Counted from the stretch's first letter, positions 1-9,840 are shown. The stretch is 36,066 bases of DNA from Saprospiraceae bacterium (GCA_013214265.1 JABSSK010000006.1:1-36066), one strand, 5' to 3'. Made by a program: numbers and translations. Notes: generated from the letters alone by a model not told the origin.

Positions 1-2
1 GC

Positions 3-875
3 TATAATGATTCAGGCCCGCAGGGTGCTCGAATTAGTGAGAAAGAATGTATACAAATCATAGATCACCTTCCTGAGCGAATCGATAGGATCATATTATC
101 GGGTGGAGAACCACTAGCTGATCGAAAGAAGCTTTTTATTATTCTGAAAAACCTGCGCGATCGGTACGATAACCGTACACAAATTATGGTGCAAACAAAT
201 GGTGATCTCCTGACACCAGCACTGCTTGATCAAATGATAGCGGGTGGCGTTACTCGTTTTGATATCGCCAGTATAGATCGCTTTCATAAACATTCTGGAG
301 CCCGCCTAATGGAGCTAGCAGAACATTTTACATCTCGAGGTGTGAATGGTGATGATCGTGATCCCCGAATTGAAAAAGACACCTATCTCCATGGGCATGC
401 CTTGAGTTGGGGGGCATGGGGTGCAACCGAAGATATGTGGCTGGGGGCGAACTGGGCAAGAGGCAGAGCCTTGGATACCAACATTTGGAAACGAGAACCA
501 CAACATAATTTCTGTACCATTCTATCCGGCGCTCGAAATTTTTTGGGTGGATACCAAGATATCCCCCAAGAAATAAGTATTCAGCTTTGGAAAATCAACC
601 CGTGTTGTCCAGGCACAAAGTTCCCTATGGGAGACGCGAGGTCTGAGTATGTAGCTGACGTGCTTCAACGCGTGTCGCAAATGAAAGTATTTCGATATTT
701 AAATCAGGGTGAACCGTGGCAAATGGGAACCCACTTGGGTGTTTCTGAAAAAGAAGCTCGTTTAAAAACAAAAGAACTAGAGAATATCTGTTTGTATTGT
801 GACTCCTTCTTCGATGAGTATATGCAAGACTTCAACTCCAGTACCTTTCGGGAACTGCCGGTGGTGCCAAAATAA
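3..875 (+). CDS. Radical SAM superfamily protein, 5'-truncated by window edge
   Basis: Frame open from nt 3 through the 186..875 ORF; reads ...IDRIILSGGEPLADRKKLFIILKNLRDRYDNRTQIMVQTNGDLLTPALL..., with the GGEP motif and TNG strand typical of radical SAM barrels. The CxxxCxxC motif would lie upstream of the window. C-terminal Cys-rich part (NPCCPG..., ICLYC). Confidence 0.8.
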   Translation, partial: YNDSGPQGARISEKECIQIIDHLPERIDRIILSGGEPLADRKKLFIILKNLRDRYDNRTQIMVQTNGDLLTPALLDQMIAGGVTRFDIASIDRFHKHSGARLMELAEHFTSRGVNGDDRDPRIEKDTYLHGHALSWGAWGATEDMWLGANWARGRALDTNIWKREPQHNFCTILSGARNFLGGYQDIPQEISIQLWKINPCCPGTKFPMGDARSEYVADVLQRVSQMKVFRYLNQGEPWQMGTHLGVSEKEARLKTKELENICLYCDSFFDEYMQDFNSSTFRELPVVPK

Positions 876-1956
876 AAAAGTGGACCCCTCTCTCAAGCGT
901 CCACCATATACCAGTCTTGTTGTTTTTAAGTATAGGACGCCGTACAAAAGAAAGTATGGAATCTATCACAATTCGATGCTTTGAATTGGCAAGTGGGGTA
1001 GATGTCTCCGGAAGCTCCCGAATTGTCACACTGCCTATATGCTTGACTTTCTGTCTCCCCTTTATTGGTTTTTGGGATGGAAAAACAGATGCAAACAAAA
1101 CATCCAAATTCATGTAAACATTTAGCGTCTTAAACTTAGCCTGAGCTAGTATAGAAGTATACCCAACAGAATTATTTAAGACTTCATCATACTTACATTC
1201 TAGTGAATCAATGCCACACTCACTATTTTTACGAAGCAAATCCTGTTCAGTTTCTTCATTTTCAGAAGAACGTTGGAACGGTTCAATATCATAGGAAGCG
1301 TAATGATTAGCAACGTAAGTGGCGGCCTTAAATTTAGCTACATATTGCTGAGTCTGGCTCGGCAGGTATGGCCTTAAATCAATAAACCGATTCGAATTCG
1401 CTTTTCTAATGGCCTGCCTCAACCTCCCTGGACCACAATTGTACGCTGCCAACACAAGCTCCCAATCACAAAATTGACGGTGTAAATCACTTAGAAATTC
1501 AGCTGCCGCTGCGGAAGACCGATGGATATCATCTCGTTCATCTAAAGTATCGTTTACGGTAAGTCCATAAAATCTTGCCGTTTGAGCCATGAACTGCCAA
1601 GGTCCCGAAGCTCCAGCATAGGAATGGGCCTCTAAGCGTAGCCCTGATTCTATCATTGGAATATATTTCAGACCTAGTGGCAGACCTTTTTCACTCAAAT
1701 GGCGAGAAAAAACAGGAAAAAGCGTTATACCTCTTCCTAATATTTTGGCCGTTTCAATACGTCCTGGACCGGTATATTCCTTGACATATTTTTTCACCGT
1801 TTCGTTGAACTGATAACCCTTTTCCCATTCTTGTACATTGACAATATCCTCTTTCGCATTGATTCCCAATGCGGATACTTTAGCACTAAGGTTTACCTGT
1901 AAAAAAAGTAAACTGCCTAAAAGGACATAAAAAAAGGACTGGCTTTGATTATTCAT
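832..1956 (-). CDS. Lytic transglycosylase (SLT/MltD-like), secreted
   Basis: 374 aa with N-terminal signal sequence; motifs IPMIESGLRLEAHSYAGASGPWQFMAQTARFYGL and LVLAAYNCGPGRLRQAI typical of SLT-domain lysozyme-like fold with catalytic Glu (IES). Confidence 0.88.
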   Translation of the reverse strand: MNNQSQSFFYVLLGSLLFLQVNLSAKVSALGINAKEDIVNVQEWEKGYQFNETVKKYVKEYTGPGRIETAKILGRGITLFPVFSRHLSEKGLPLGLKYIPMIESGLRLEAHSYAGASGPWQFMAQTARFYGLTVNDTLDERDDIHRSSAAAAEFLSDLHRQFCDWELVLAAYNCGPGRLRQAIRKANSNRFIDLRPYLPSQTQQYVAKFKAATYVANHYASYDIEPFQRSSENEETEQDLLRKNSECGIDSLECKYDEVLNNSVGYTSILAQAKFKTLNVYMNLDVLFASVFPSQKPIKGRQKVKHIGSVTIRELPETSTPLANSKHRIVIDSILSFVRRPILKNNKTGIWWTLERGVHFFILAPPAVPERYWS

Positions 1957-1981
1957 GGCTTTAGGGATTTCCTTAAAAAGA

Positions 1982-2020
1982 TGGTTTTGATGTAATGGTA
2001 ATTTTATTACACCAAAACCA
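1982..2020 (-). promoter_or_regulatory. Leader hairpin upstream of lytic transglycosylase (possible attenuator)
   Basis: TGGTTTTG-A-TGTAAT / 9-nt loop / ATTACA-C-CAAAACCA: 15-nt arms with one mismatch, 25 nt upstream of the start codon at 1956; on the minus strand followed by TCTTTTTAAGG. Confidence 0.4.
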
Positions 2021-2501
2021 GCGTTAACAATGGTTTTATTTCGTTAACCTAATAGTTACTACTGGGGAAAGCATTTGTCAACTTCTTTGGGAAAATGGAA
2101 TACTAGAATATTCACTTCACTACTTTTAAGTAAATAGTGCAATGAAAATATTAGATGTGTAGATAGCCAAAAACATTACTAAGATACTGAAAACAGAGCT
2201 TGATGTTTCAGTTTTCTACGAAAATATTTACACCAAATGACTGGCAAACGGCATAAATACCCCTGTAAATGGTAGTAAACACCCAGAAAATGTGCCTAAA
2301 TCCATCTGGTGGAATAACCAGATAATTTTAGAAAATCAAAAGCCATAATTCGGGAAATCCTGCACAATAGCGATGCATACAAACCGGTAACCCATCACTT
2401 AATAGCTTACCAAAACCAACAGAACTCCTCCAGGAAAAACGAAGAAATAAGGATTTAAGACCGATAGGTGAATAAACGAGTAGCTATTGCTTTTATATGG
2501 A

Positions 2502-4367
2502 CTACCGTCCCATATGTACGAGCAAGACAGAAATATCAGAGGGTGAAACCCCGCTGATCCTGCTCGCTTGCCCAATCGTTCGGGGTCGAAGCTGCGAAAG
2601 TTTTTCCCTTGCTTCCGAAGACAAACTTTTCAACTCAGCATATTGAATTGAATCGCCCAACTTAACCTCCTCCAAACGGTTCATTTTATTCACCATTTCT
2701 TGTTCCTTACGAATATACCCTTCATACTTCATTTCAATTTCCGCTGTCTGGATAGATTCTGCCGTGTAACCATTTAAAAAAGCATCAAGCATGGGCAATT
2801 CAGCCTGTAAATCCACCATATTTACATGAGGCCTTAACAAAACTCCTTTAAGTTTTACCTGCTGCTTGAGCGGGGCACTTCCAATACGCCCCAAAAATCC
2901 ATTGATTTGATCAGGAGTAACGCTGGTCTTATTCAGAAACTTTTCAATATCAATACGCGCACACTTTTTAGTTTCTACCACTTCCATACGCTTATCCATA
3001 CCTTGCATTCCCAGATTCACCGCGAGAGGAGTAAGGCGTATATCTGCATTATCCTGACGGAGTAATATGCGATACTCTGCTCTTGAGGTAAACATTCTGT
3101 AGGGTTCCTTGGTGCCTTTATTTACCAAATCATCAATGAGAACACCAATGTACCCTTCGGAACGTTTTAGAACAAAAGGGTCCATTTCGTGAATAGCTAA
3201 ATGGGCATTAACTCCTGCCATTAAGCCCTGACAAGCAGCTTCCTCATACCCTGTTGTACCGTTAATTTGCCCCGCAAAAAATAGGTTCTTCACCAAATGA
3301 GTCTCAAGGTTAATCCCCAGTTGAGTCGGTTGAAAGAAGTCATACTCAATTGCATATCCTGGTCGGAACATTTTGGCATCCTCAAATCCTGGAATGCATT
3401 GTAAAGCCTTATACTGAACATCTTCCGGCAGCGAACTCGAGAAACCATTCACATAAATTTCACAAGTATCCCAACCCTCAGGCTCAACAAACAATTGGTG
3501 GCGATCTTTATCGGCAAAACGATCAATTTTATCTTCAATAGAAGGACAATAACGGGGGCCTTTAGCCTGAATACGCCCGGTAAACATTGGCGAACGATCA
3601 AATCCTGACCGGAGTATCTCATGTACTTTAGTATTGGTATATGTTACATGACATGCCATTTGCTTACTAGGAAGCTCCGTTGGTGTGTAACTGAATCGAC
3701 TCGGAATTTCGTCACCCGGTTGAATCTCCATCCGGTCATAATTAAGCGTCCGACCATCTACACGTGGCGGGGTGCCTGTTTTCATTCGACCTGATTCAAA
3801 CCCCAGTTGCACAAGTTGCTCCGTAACCCCTGTTGCTTCACGCTCTCCGGCTCGTCCCCCTCCAAATTGCTTTTCTCCAATATGAATTAAACCGTTAAGA
3901 AAAGTGCCACTCGTTAAAATTACAGCCTCACTCTCTATTTGCATACCCATACCTGTATACACGCCCTTCACTCGACCGTCCTTCACAACAACCCCTGTTA
4001 CCATTTCCTGCCAGAAATCAATATTGGGATGGGCCTCCAACATCAAACGCCATTTCTGCGCAAATAACCAACGATCTGACTGAGCCCTCGGACTCCACAT
4101 GGCCGGCCCTTTCGAAAGGTTTAGCATCCTAAACTGAATCATCGTCTCGTCGGTTACTATACCTGAATACCCTCCTAATGCATCTACTTCTCGGACAATC
4201 TGACCTTTTGCAACACCCCCCATAGCAGGGTTACAAGACATCTGACCAATCGTATTCATATTCATAGTCACCAAAAGAACTTTGGAACCCATGTTAGCAG
4301 CTCCAACTGCTGCCTCACTTCCGGCATGTCCGGCACCCACAACAATCACATCATATTTTGGAAACAT
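2502..4367 (-). CDS. mnmG: tRNA uridine-5-carboxymethylaminomethyl(34) synthesis enzyme MnmG (GidA)
   Basis: 621 aa; N-terminal FAD-binding YDVIVVGAGHAGSEAAVGAANMGSKVLLVTMNMNTIGQMSCNPAMGGVAKGQIVREVDALGG and C-terminal ...RPRTIGQASRISGVSPSDISVLLVHMGR are hallmark MnmG sequences. Confidence 0.98.
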   Translation of the reverse strand: MFPKYDVIVVGAGHAGSEAAVGAANMGSKVLLVTMNMNTIGQMSCNPAMGGVAKGQIVREVDALGGYSGIVTDETMIQFRMLNLSKGPAMWSPRAQSDRWLFAQKWRLMLEAHPNIDFWQEMVTGVVVKDGRVKGVYTGMGMQIESEAVILTSGTFLNGLIHIGEKQFGGGRAGEREATGVTEQLVQLGFESGRMKTGTPPRVDGRTLNYDRMEIQPGDEIPSRFSYTPTELPSKQMACHVTYTNTKVHEILRSGFDRSPMFTGRIQAKGPRYCPSIEDKIDRFADKDRHQLFVEPEGWDTCEIYVNGFSSSLPEDVQYKALQCIPGFEDAKMFRPGYAIEYDFFQPTQLGINLETHLVKNLFFAGQINGTTGYEEAACQGLMAGVNAHLAIHEMDPFVLKRSEGYIGVLIDDLVNKGTKEPYRMFTSRAEYRILLRQDNADIRLTPLAVNLGMQGMDKRMEVVETKKCARIDIEKFLNKTSVTPDQINGFLGRIGSAPLKQQVKLKGVLLRPHVNMVDLQAELPMLDAFLNGYTAESIQTAEIEMKYEGYIRKEQEMVNKMNRLEEVKLGDSIQYAELKSLSSEAREKLSQLRPRTIGQASRISGVSPSDISVLLVHMGR

Positions 4368-4858
4368 ATCCCAATGCTATTCTATACTGATAATCAATCT
4401 AATAAAAGCGGTGCAAAAATAGGCATTCCAAAACTTTAATGCCAGATTGCATTACATAATAACAACACCAACATCAGTTTAATCGTTACCACAACTGAAA
4501 TAATCGTTAATCGCCCTTAATCCTGACCTAATGTAAACCCAGCAATCGATTTGACGGATATTTAGCTCCCCAATAGTAAAAGCATAAGATCATCCTATAG
4601 AAAGGTAAAAACAGAGGTGTTAAAATGATCCAGATGGTAATCCTATAGCTGATTAACCACAAAAAGAAAGGAAAGAATCACAAATTGACTTGCAACCTAA
4701 CGTAGAATTTAAAAAATTGCCTCCAGTAAAGCTCAACCAACTTGCAGTATCGTTACCTGTACCCAAAGATTAATGCTTATTTATAGCCTCGAACGCAACT
4801 ACATAATATACCAAACAGGCCAGCGGCCTATTTCATAAATAATCTGTACTCTTTTCCC

Positions 4859-6277
4859 ATGCGCAAACTTCTCGAAACCGACCAGAAAGCCCTCGAAATT
4901 AATCTCGACCCTGCTATTTATGGTACTTTCGCCGAAATTGGAGCTGGACAAGAGGTCGCTAGGTACTTCTTTCAGGTTGGCGCAGCAGCAGGAACTATTG
5001 CCAAAACCATGTCAGCCTACGACAAAGTCTATTCAGACCAAATTTATGGTCCCGAACCAAGTGGGCGGTACGTTTGTGAACCTCGATTATATCGCATGCT
5101 GGATCATGAGTATAGCCTCATGGATGACCGCCTGCAACAGGAACGTCCCGACACCATGTTCTTTGTCTTCGCCGATACCGTTTCCGCAATCAACTATCAA
5201 CGCACCATCAAAGGTAATGGATGGTTAGGTATACGTTTCCAGATGACCCCAAATGGTCAACCTAATGATTTAGTCATTCACGTGCGTATGCTGGATGCAA
5301 GTAACCAACTACAACAACAAGCCATCGGCATCCTAGGTGTTAATCTGATTTATGCTTGCTTTCGGTATGGTCATGAACCCGAAACTATGATTGAATCCCT
5401 GATTGATAACCTAAGGGGACGCGTAAAAGTGGATATGGTACGGCTTACAGGCCCCGACTTCGAACATGTAGATAACCGATTGTTGAGCCTATACCTAGTA
5501 AAACATGGTCTATCCGATGTAGCTATGTTCGGTCCTGATCGAAAGAACGTTCATGGATCCGAATTTCTATATAAAAAAGACGTCATGATTGTACGAGGTA
5601 GTTTCCGCCCACCTACTTTGGTAAATATGGACATGATGGAGTCAGGCTTTCAACAACTTCGAACCGAGCCTGATCGCTCACCTAAGAAAAGCTTTTTGAT
5701 GACAGAAATTACACTCCGTAATTTACAGTCAGAAGGTGAACTGGATGAAAAAGACTTCCTCGACCGAGCAGAATTACTGAATTCACTAGGACAAACGGTA
5801 ATGGTTACAAGCTCCGACCAACAACACAAACTCGTAGAATATCTCCTTGATTTTAAAGTGCAAAGGGTAGGGCTGGTTATGGGCGTACAGACACTACTCG
5901 AGCTAATCAATAATAAATATGCTCAGAATATGGATGGGCGGCTATTAGCGGCTTTCGGCGAATTCTTTATCCACAATGTAAAAATATACACCTATCCCGC
6001 ATTACAAGAAGGAAGCGAAGAACTAATGACAACCCAAAATCTGCCTCTACCCGAAGGAGTAAAATTTTTGTATCAACATCTGTTGGAAAGCAAGCAAATA
6101 GTAGATATTACAGGATTTAATCCTAATATTTTACATATATTTTCCAAAGAAGTATTACGGCAAATTCGTGCTGGTCGAGCCGAATGGGAGAATATGGTTC
6201 CCCCTAAAGTTGCTCGTATCATCAAAGAAAAATTCTTGTTTGGTTACCCCGTAGAGCAAATGGAATTCGGATACTAA
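4859..6277 (+). CDS. Conserved protein of unknown function (homologs often carry unreliable names such as TonB-dependent receptor or nicotinate-nucleotide adenylyltransferase)
   Basis: 472 aa; recognisable conserved N-terminus KALEINLDPAIYGTFAEIGAGQEVARYFFQVGAAAGTIAKTMSAYDK; no signal peptide or beta-barrel/plug signature. Confidence 0.75.
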   Translation: MRKLLETDQKALEINLDPAIYGTFAEIGAGQEVARYFFQVGAAAGTIAKTMSAYDKVYSDQIYGPEPSGRYVCEPRLYRMLDHEYSLMDDRLQQERPDTMFFVFADTVSAINYQRTIKGNGWLGIRFQMTPNGQPNDLVIHVRMLDASNQLQQQAIGILGVNLIYACFRYGHEPETMIESLIDNLRGRVKVDMVRLTGPDFEHVDNRLLSLYLVKHGLSDVAMFGPDRKNVHGSEFLYKKDVMIVRGSFRPPTLVNMDMMESGFQQLRTEPDRSPKKSFLMTEITLRNLQSEGELDEKDFLDRAELLNSLGQTVMVTSSDQQHKLVEYLLDFKVQRVGLVMGVQTLLELINNKYAQNMDGRLLAAFGEFFIHNVKIYTYPALQEGSEELMTTQNLPLPEGVKFLYQHLLESKQIVDITGFNPNILHIFSKEVLRQIRAGRAEWENMVPPKVARIIKEKFLFGYPVEQMEFGY

Positions 6278-6346
6278 AAGACATTGCTTTTCAATAGCCT
6301 CACTTCTCCCTCTAGCTACGCACGTGTAGGTTTCATTGGTTAGTAA

Positions 6347-6360
6347 TGTATTGCAATACA
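6347..6360. repeat. Perfect 14-bp palindrome TGTATTGCAATACA upstream of tricorn-type protease gene
   Basis: Sequence equals its own reverse complement; located in the 6278-6564 intergenic region. Confidence 0.35.
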
Positions 6361-6564
6361 ACCATAAAAAATCACACATCTATAACCGCAAAGAAAGCTT
6401 TAGAAATACTACGGTTAAAATCAATCCCTTACAACATTTATTCGTCCGCACTCTTGCACAATCCATAATCTTTTAGGGTACAGAGTAATATAGAGTGATA
6501 AATTTTGTCTTATTTCGTTACTAACGTTTACGTAAGATCAATTCCCCAAATTAATAACAAAACT

Positions 6565-9500
6565 ATGCAAAAGGTACTCACCCTCTTTTTATCCCTATGG
6601 GTCACTATCAGTATTATGGCTCAAGATAGCCCTCAGTGGATCCGTCATGCGTCAATATCTCCTGATGGAAGTCAGATTGTATTTACGTATAAAGGTGACT
6701 TATATACTGTTGCTTCCAATGGTGGAGAAGCCCATCAGATTACTTTCCATGGAGCTCACGATTACATGGCTACTTGGAGTCCTGATGGCTCTAAAATTGC
6801 CTTTTCATCCAATCGCTATGGTAATTTCGATGTTTTTGTGATGTCTGTAAAAGGTGGAAATGCCACACGCCTCACGTTCCACTCTGCCAATGAAGTACCT
6901 TATGCCTTCTCCCCAGATGGAGAGCAGGTTATGTTTGGTGCTGCTCGTATGGACCTAGCTGAACATCGCCAATACCCAAGGTCTTATTTACCTGAATTAT
7001 ATCAGGTCCCCACATCAGGTGGACGGGTCGATCAGGTATTCACCATTCCTGCCGAATATGTAGCATTATCAGCCGATGGCCAAACTATGCTGTATCATGA
7101 TAAAAAGGGAGGTGAAAATGAATGGCGAAAACACCATACCTCTTCTGTTGCTCGTGACATATGGATGTATACCACATCCGATAATAAGCACCGGATGCTT
7201 ACCTCATTCGAAGGCGAAGACCGCCAGCCCATCTTTAGTGCTGACGAACAAAGCTTTTATTACTTAAGTGAAGCAGCAGGCTCTTTTAATGTATTTAAAA
7301 AAGATATCACCCCAAATAGTGAACCTGTTCAATTAACATCATTTGAACTCCATCCAGTACGTTTTCTGAGCCGAGGAGAAAATAAGTTATGTTTTACTTG
7401 GGATGGTGAGCTTTACACTATGATTGAAGGGCAACAACCCCAAAAGGTAGCTGTAACTATTCGAACACAATCCATTAAAAATAACGATGATATCATAAGT
7501 ATTAATGGCGGTGTACGCGAAATGGCTATCGCTCCTAATGGTAAAGAAATTGCCTTTATTGCCCGCGGTGAAGTATTCGTAACCAGTGCAGATGGTTCAA
7601 TGACTAAGCGTATCACCAACACGCCCGAACAGGAACGGTTTGTACAGTTTTCCCCTGATGGTGAAAAAATAGTTTATGCCAGTGAGCGCAATGGAAAATG
7701 GAGCATCTTCCAAACCAGTAAACAACGTAATGAAGAACCATTCTTTTTTGCGTCCACGCTACTTAACGAAACAGTACTAATAGCTAATGAAGTCGACAAC
7801 TACCTACCTGAGTTTTCCCCTGACGGAAAAAAAATAGCCTATATCAAAGATCGCCGTAATTTGATGGTACGCGATATAGAATCTGGTGACGAAATAACTC
7901 TTCTCAATGCAGATGACTTATACCATATGCGTGATGGTGATAAGTATTTTAAGTGGAGTCCTGATAGTAAATGGCTGCTCATCGACTGGGGTGTTAGCCT
8001 GAGTAATGATGATGTGTTACTGATGGCTGCTGACGGATCACAACGGGTCAATTTAACACAAAGTGGTTATTCAGATTCTGCCCCAATATGGGTTAATAAA
8101 GGAAAACAAATGCTCTGGCTAAGTAACCGAAATGGTTTGAAGAGCTATGCTACAAGTGGTCAGACACAGCGTGACGTATACAGTATGTTTTTCCCTCAGG
8201 AAGCCTGGGATAAATTCAATATGAGTAAGGAAGACTTCGACCTCATGAAAGAAATCGAAAAGGCTAATAAAACAAAAGATAAAAAAGACGATAAAGAGAG
8301 TGAAAAAGCAGAAAAGAAAGACTCTATCTTACATTTTGATTGGAATAATCTGGATGAAAGGGTAGCTCGTCTAACTATTCATTCTTCCAGTCTTGGGGGA
8401 GCTGTTCTATCAAAAGACAATGAAAAGCTGTATTACCTAGCTCGTTTCGAAAAAGGTATGAACCTCTGGGTTACAAATCTCCGTACTAAAGAAACCAAAC
8501 AAGCTATCAAACTCAATACCGGTTTTGGATCCTTAATGTGGGATAAAGACATGAAAAATCTTTATCTATTAAGTGGCGGACGTATCGCAAAAGTTGACCC
8601 TGATAAAGGGCAACGCAAGAGTATTAGCATTAAAGGGGAAATGACTTATGATGCTATTGCTGAAAGGGACTACCTGTTCAACCATGTATGGAATCGAACT
8701 AAGAATGTATTCTACCATTCCAACTTCCATGGTGTCGACTGGAACCAGATGCAAGTCGAATACAAAAAATACTTACCCCATGTGGGTAACTCTTATGAGT
8801 TTGCTGAGCTATTGTCGGAAATGCTTGGGGAACTTAACGTTTCACATGCAGGTGCACGATATAGAAGTACCATGGCAAATGCAGATGCTACTGCAGCCCT
8901 AGGGGTATTTGTAGATTATGATTTTGAAGGTACAGGAATTCGGATAACAGAAATCATAGAAGGTGGTCCTTTGGATAAAGCAAATCTGGATGTAACAGCA
9001 GGTATGATCATTGAAGAAATTGATGGCCAATCGTTATCACCAGATCACGATTACAGTAAGTTCTTGAATCGTAAAGCTGGCCAATTTACGTTACTAACAA
9101 TCCTTAACCCAGAGCATGGTAAACGCCAGCAAATTCGCGTTAAACCCATTACTCTAAATCAAGAGTCACGGCTATTATACGACCGTTGGGTAGAAAAGAA
9201 CCGAGAAGAAGTAGAAAAAGCATCCGACAATCAGCTAGGCTATGTGCATATACCTGGGATGAGTGATGGCCCTTATCGCAGTATCTATGAGGATATGATG
9301 GGTAAATATTTTTCCAAAAAAGGTGTGGTCGTTGATACCCGTTTTAATGGAGGTGGTGATTTAGTTGCTGACCTGGCTATGTTTTTCACTGGTGAACCGT
9401 TCCTCACCTATGCCACCGAAGCCAAAGTAGTGGGCGGAGAACCTACCAGTAGATGGACTAAGCCTACCTTAGCTATGTTCAACGAAGCCAATTATTCGGA

Positions 9501-9780
9501 TGGTCATTGTTTTGCTTGTGGATACACCGATTTAAAAATTGGAAAAACAGTAGGCATGCCCACGCCTGGTACATGCAGCTTTGCCGGTTGGGAAGGGCTA
9601 CCTGATGGTACCCGCTGGGGCGTAGTCCCAGTAAGTGCTAAAGATAAGGCAGGCAACTGGTTGGAAAACAACCAAACTGACCCAATCTTCGAAGTCAAAA
9701 ATATGCCTGGCATCATTGATCAAGGGCGAGATCAGCAATTGGAAAAAGCTATTGAAGAACTGCTAAAGGATGTGAAATAA
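6565..9780 (+). CDS. Tricorn-type S41 family peptidase (WD40-like beta-propeller, PDZ, S41 domains), secreted
   Basis: ORF 6505..9780 opens at a TTG; the ATG at 6565 gives MQKVLTLFLSLWVTISIMAQ signal peptide. Repeated SPDG(S/E)(Q/K)I propeller motifs; PDZ-like LGVFVDYDFEGTGIRITEIIEGGPLDKANLDVTAGMIIEEIDGQSL; S41 core GVVVDTRFNGGGDLVADL and TPGTCSFAGWEGLPDGTRWGVVP. Confidence 0.92.
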   Translation: MQKVLTLFLSLWVTISIMAQDSPQWIRHASISPDGSQIVFTYKGDLYTVASNGGEAHQITFHGAHDYMATWSPDGSKIAFSSNRYGNFDVFVMSVKGGNATRLTFHSANEVPYAFSPDGEQVMFGAARMDLAEHRQYPRSYLPELYQVPTSGGRVDQVFTIPAEYVALSADGQTMLYHDKKGGENEWRKHHTSSVARDIWMYTTSDNKHRMLTSFEGEDRQPIFSADEQSFYYLSEAAGSFNVFKKDITPNSEPVQLTSFELHPVRFLSRGENKLCFTWDGELYTMIEGQQPQKVAVTIRTQSIKNNDDIISINGGVREMAIAPNGKEIAFIARGEVFVTSADGSMTKRITNTPEQERFVQFSPDGEKIVYASERNGKWSIFQTSKQRNEEPFFFASTLLNETVLIANEVDNYLPEFSPDGKKIAYIKDRRNLMVRDIESGDEITLLNADDLYHMRDGDKYFKWSPDSKWLLIDWGVSLSNDDVLLMAADGSQRVNLTQSGYSDSAPIWVNKGKQMLWLSNRNGLKSYATSGQTQRDVYSMFFPQEAWDKFNMSKEDFDLMKEIEKANKTKDKKDDKESEKAEKKDSILHFDWNNLDERVARLTIHSSSLGGAVLSKDNEKLYYLARFEKGMNLWVTNLRTKETKQAIKLNTGFGSLMWDKDMKNLYLLSGGRIAKVDPDKGQRKSISIKGEMTYDAIAERDYLFNHVWNRTKNVFYHSNFHGVDWNQMQVEYKKYLPHVGNSYEFAELLSEMLGELNVSHAGARYRSTMANADATAALGVFVDYDFEGTGIRITEIIEGGPLDKANLDVTAGMIIEEIDGQSLSPDHDYSKFLNRKAGQFTLLTILNPEHGKRQQIRVKPITLNQESRLLYDRWVEKNREEVEKASDNQLGYVHIPGMSDGPYRSIYEDMMGKYFSKKGVVVDTRFNGGGDLVADLAMFFTGEPFLTYATEAKVVGGEPTSRWTKPTLAMFNEANYSDGHCFACGYTDLKIGKTVGMPTPGTCSFAGWEGLPDGTRWGVVPVSAKDKAGNWLENNQTDPIFEVKNMPGIIDQGRDQQLEKAIEELLKDVK

Positions 9781-9799
9781 TCATCTATCCTCTGCGTAG

Positions 9800-9840
9800 A
9801 AACGGCTTACAGTAATGATATACTGTAAGCCGTTTTTTAT
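9800..9840 (+). terminator. Rho-independent terminator after tricorn-type protease gene
   Basis: Perfect 15-bp stem AAACGGCTTACAGTA / ATGATA loop / TACTGTAAGCCGTTT followed by TTTATTTTTTT. Confidence 0.92.

Noticed and set aside
5650-5910. Minus-strand 86-aa ORF
   Set aside because: Ser-rich shadow ORF antisense to the conserved 4859..6277 gene.
6505-6564. TTG-initiated N-terminal extension of the tricorn-type ORF
   Set aside because: It would bury the signal peptide that begins at the ATG at 6565.
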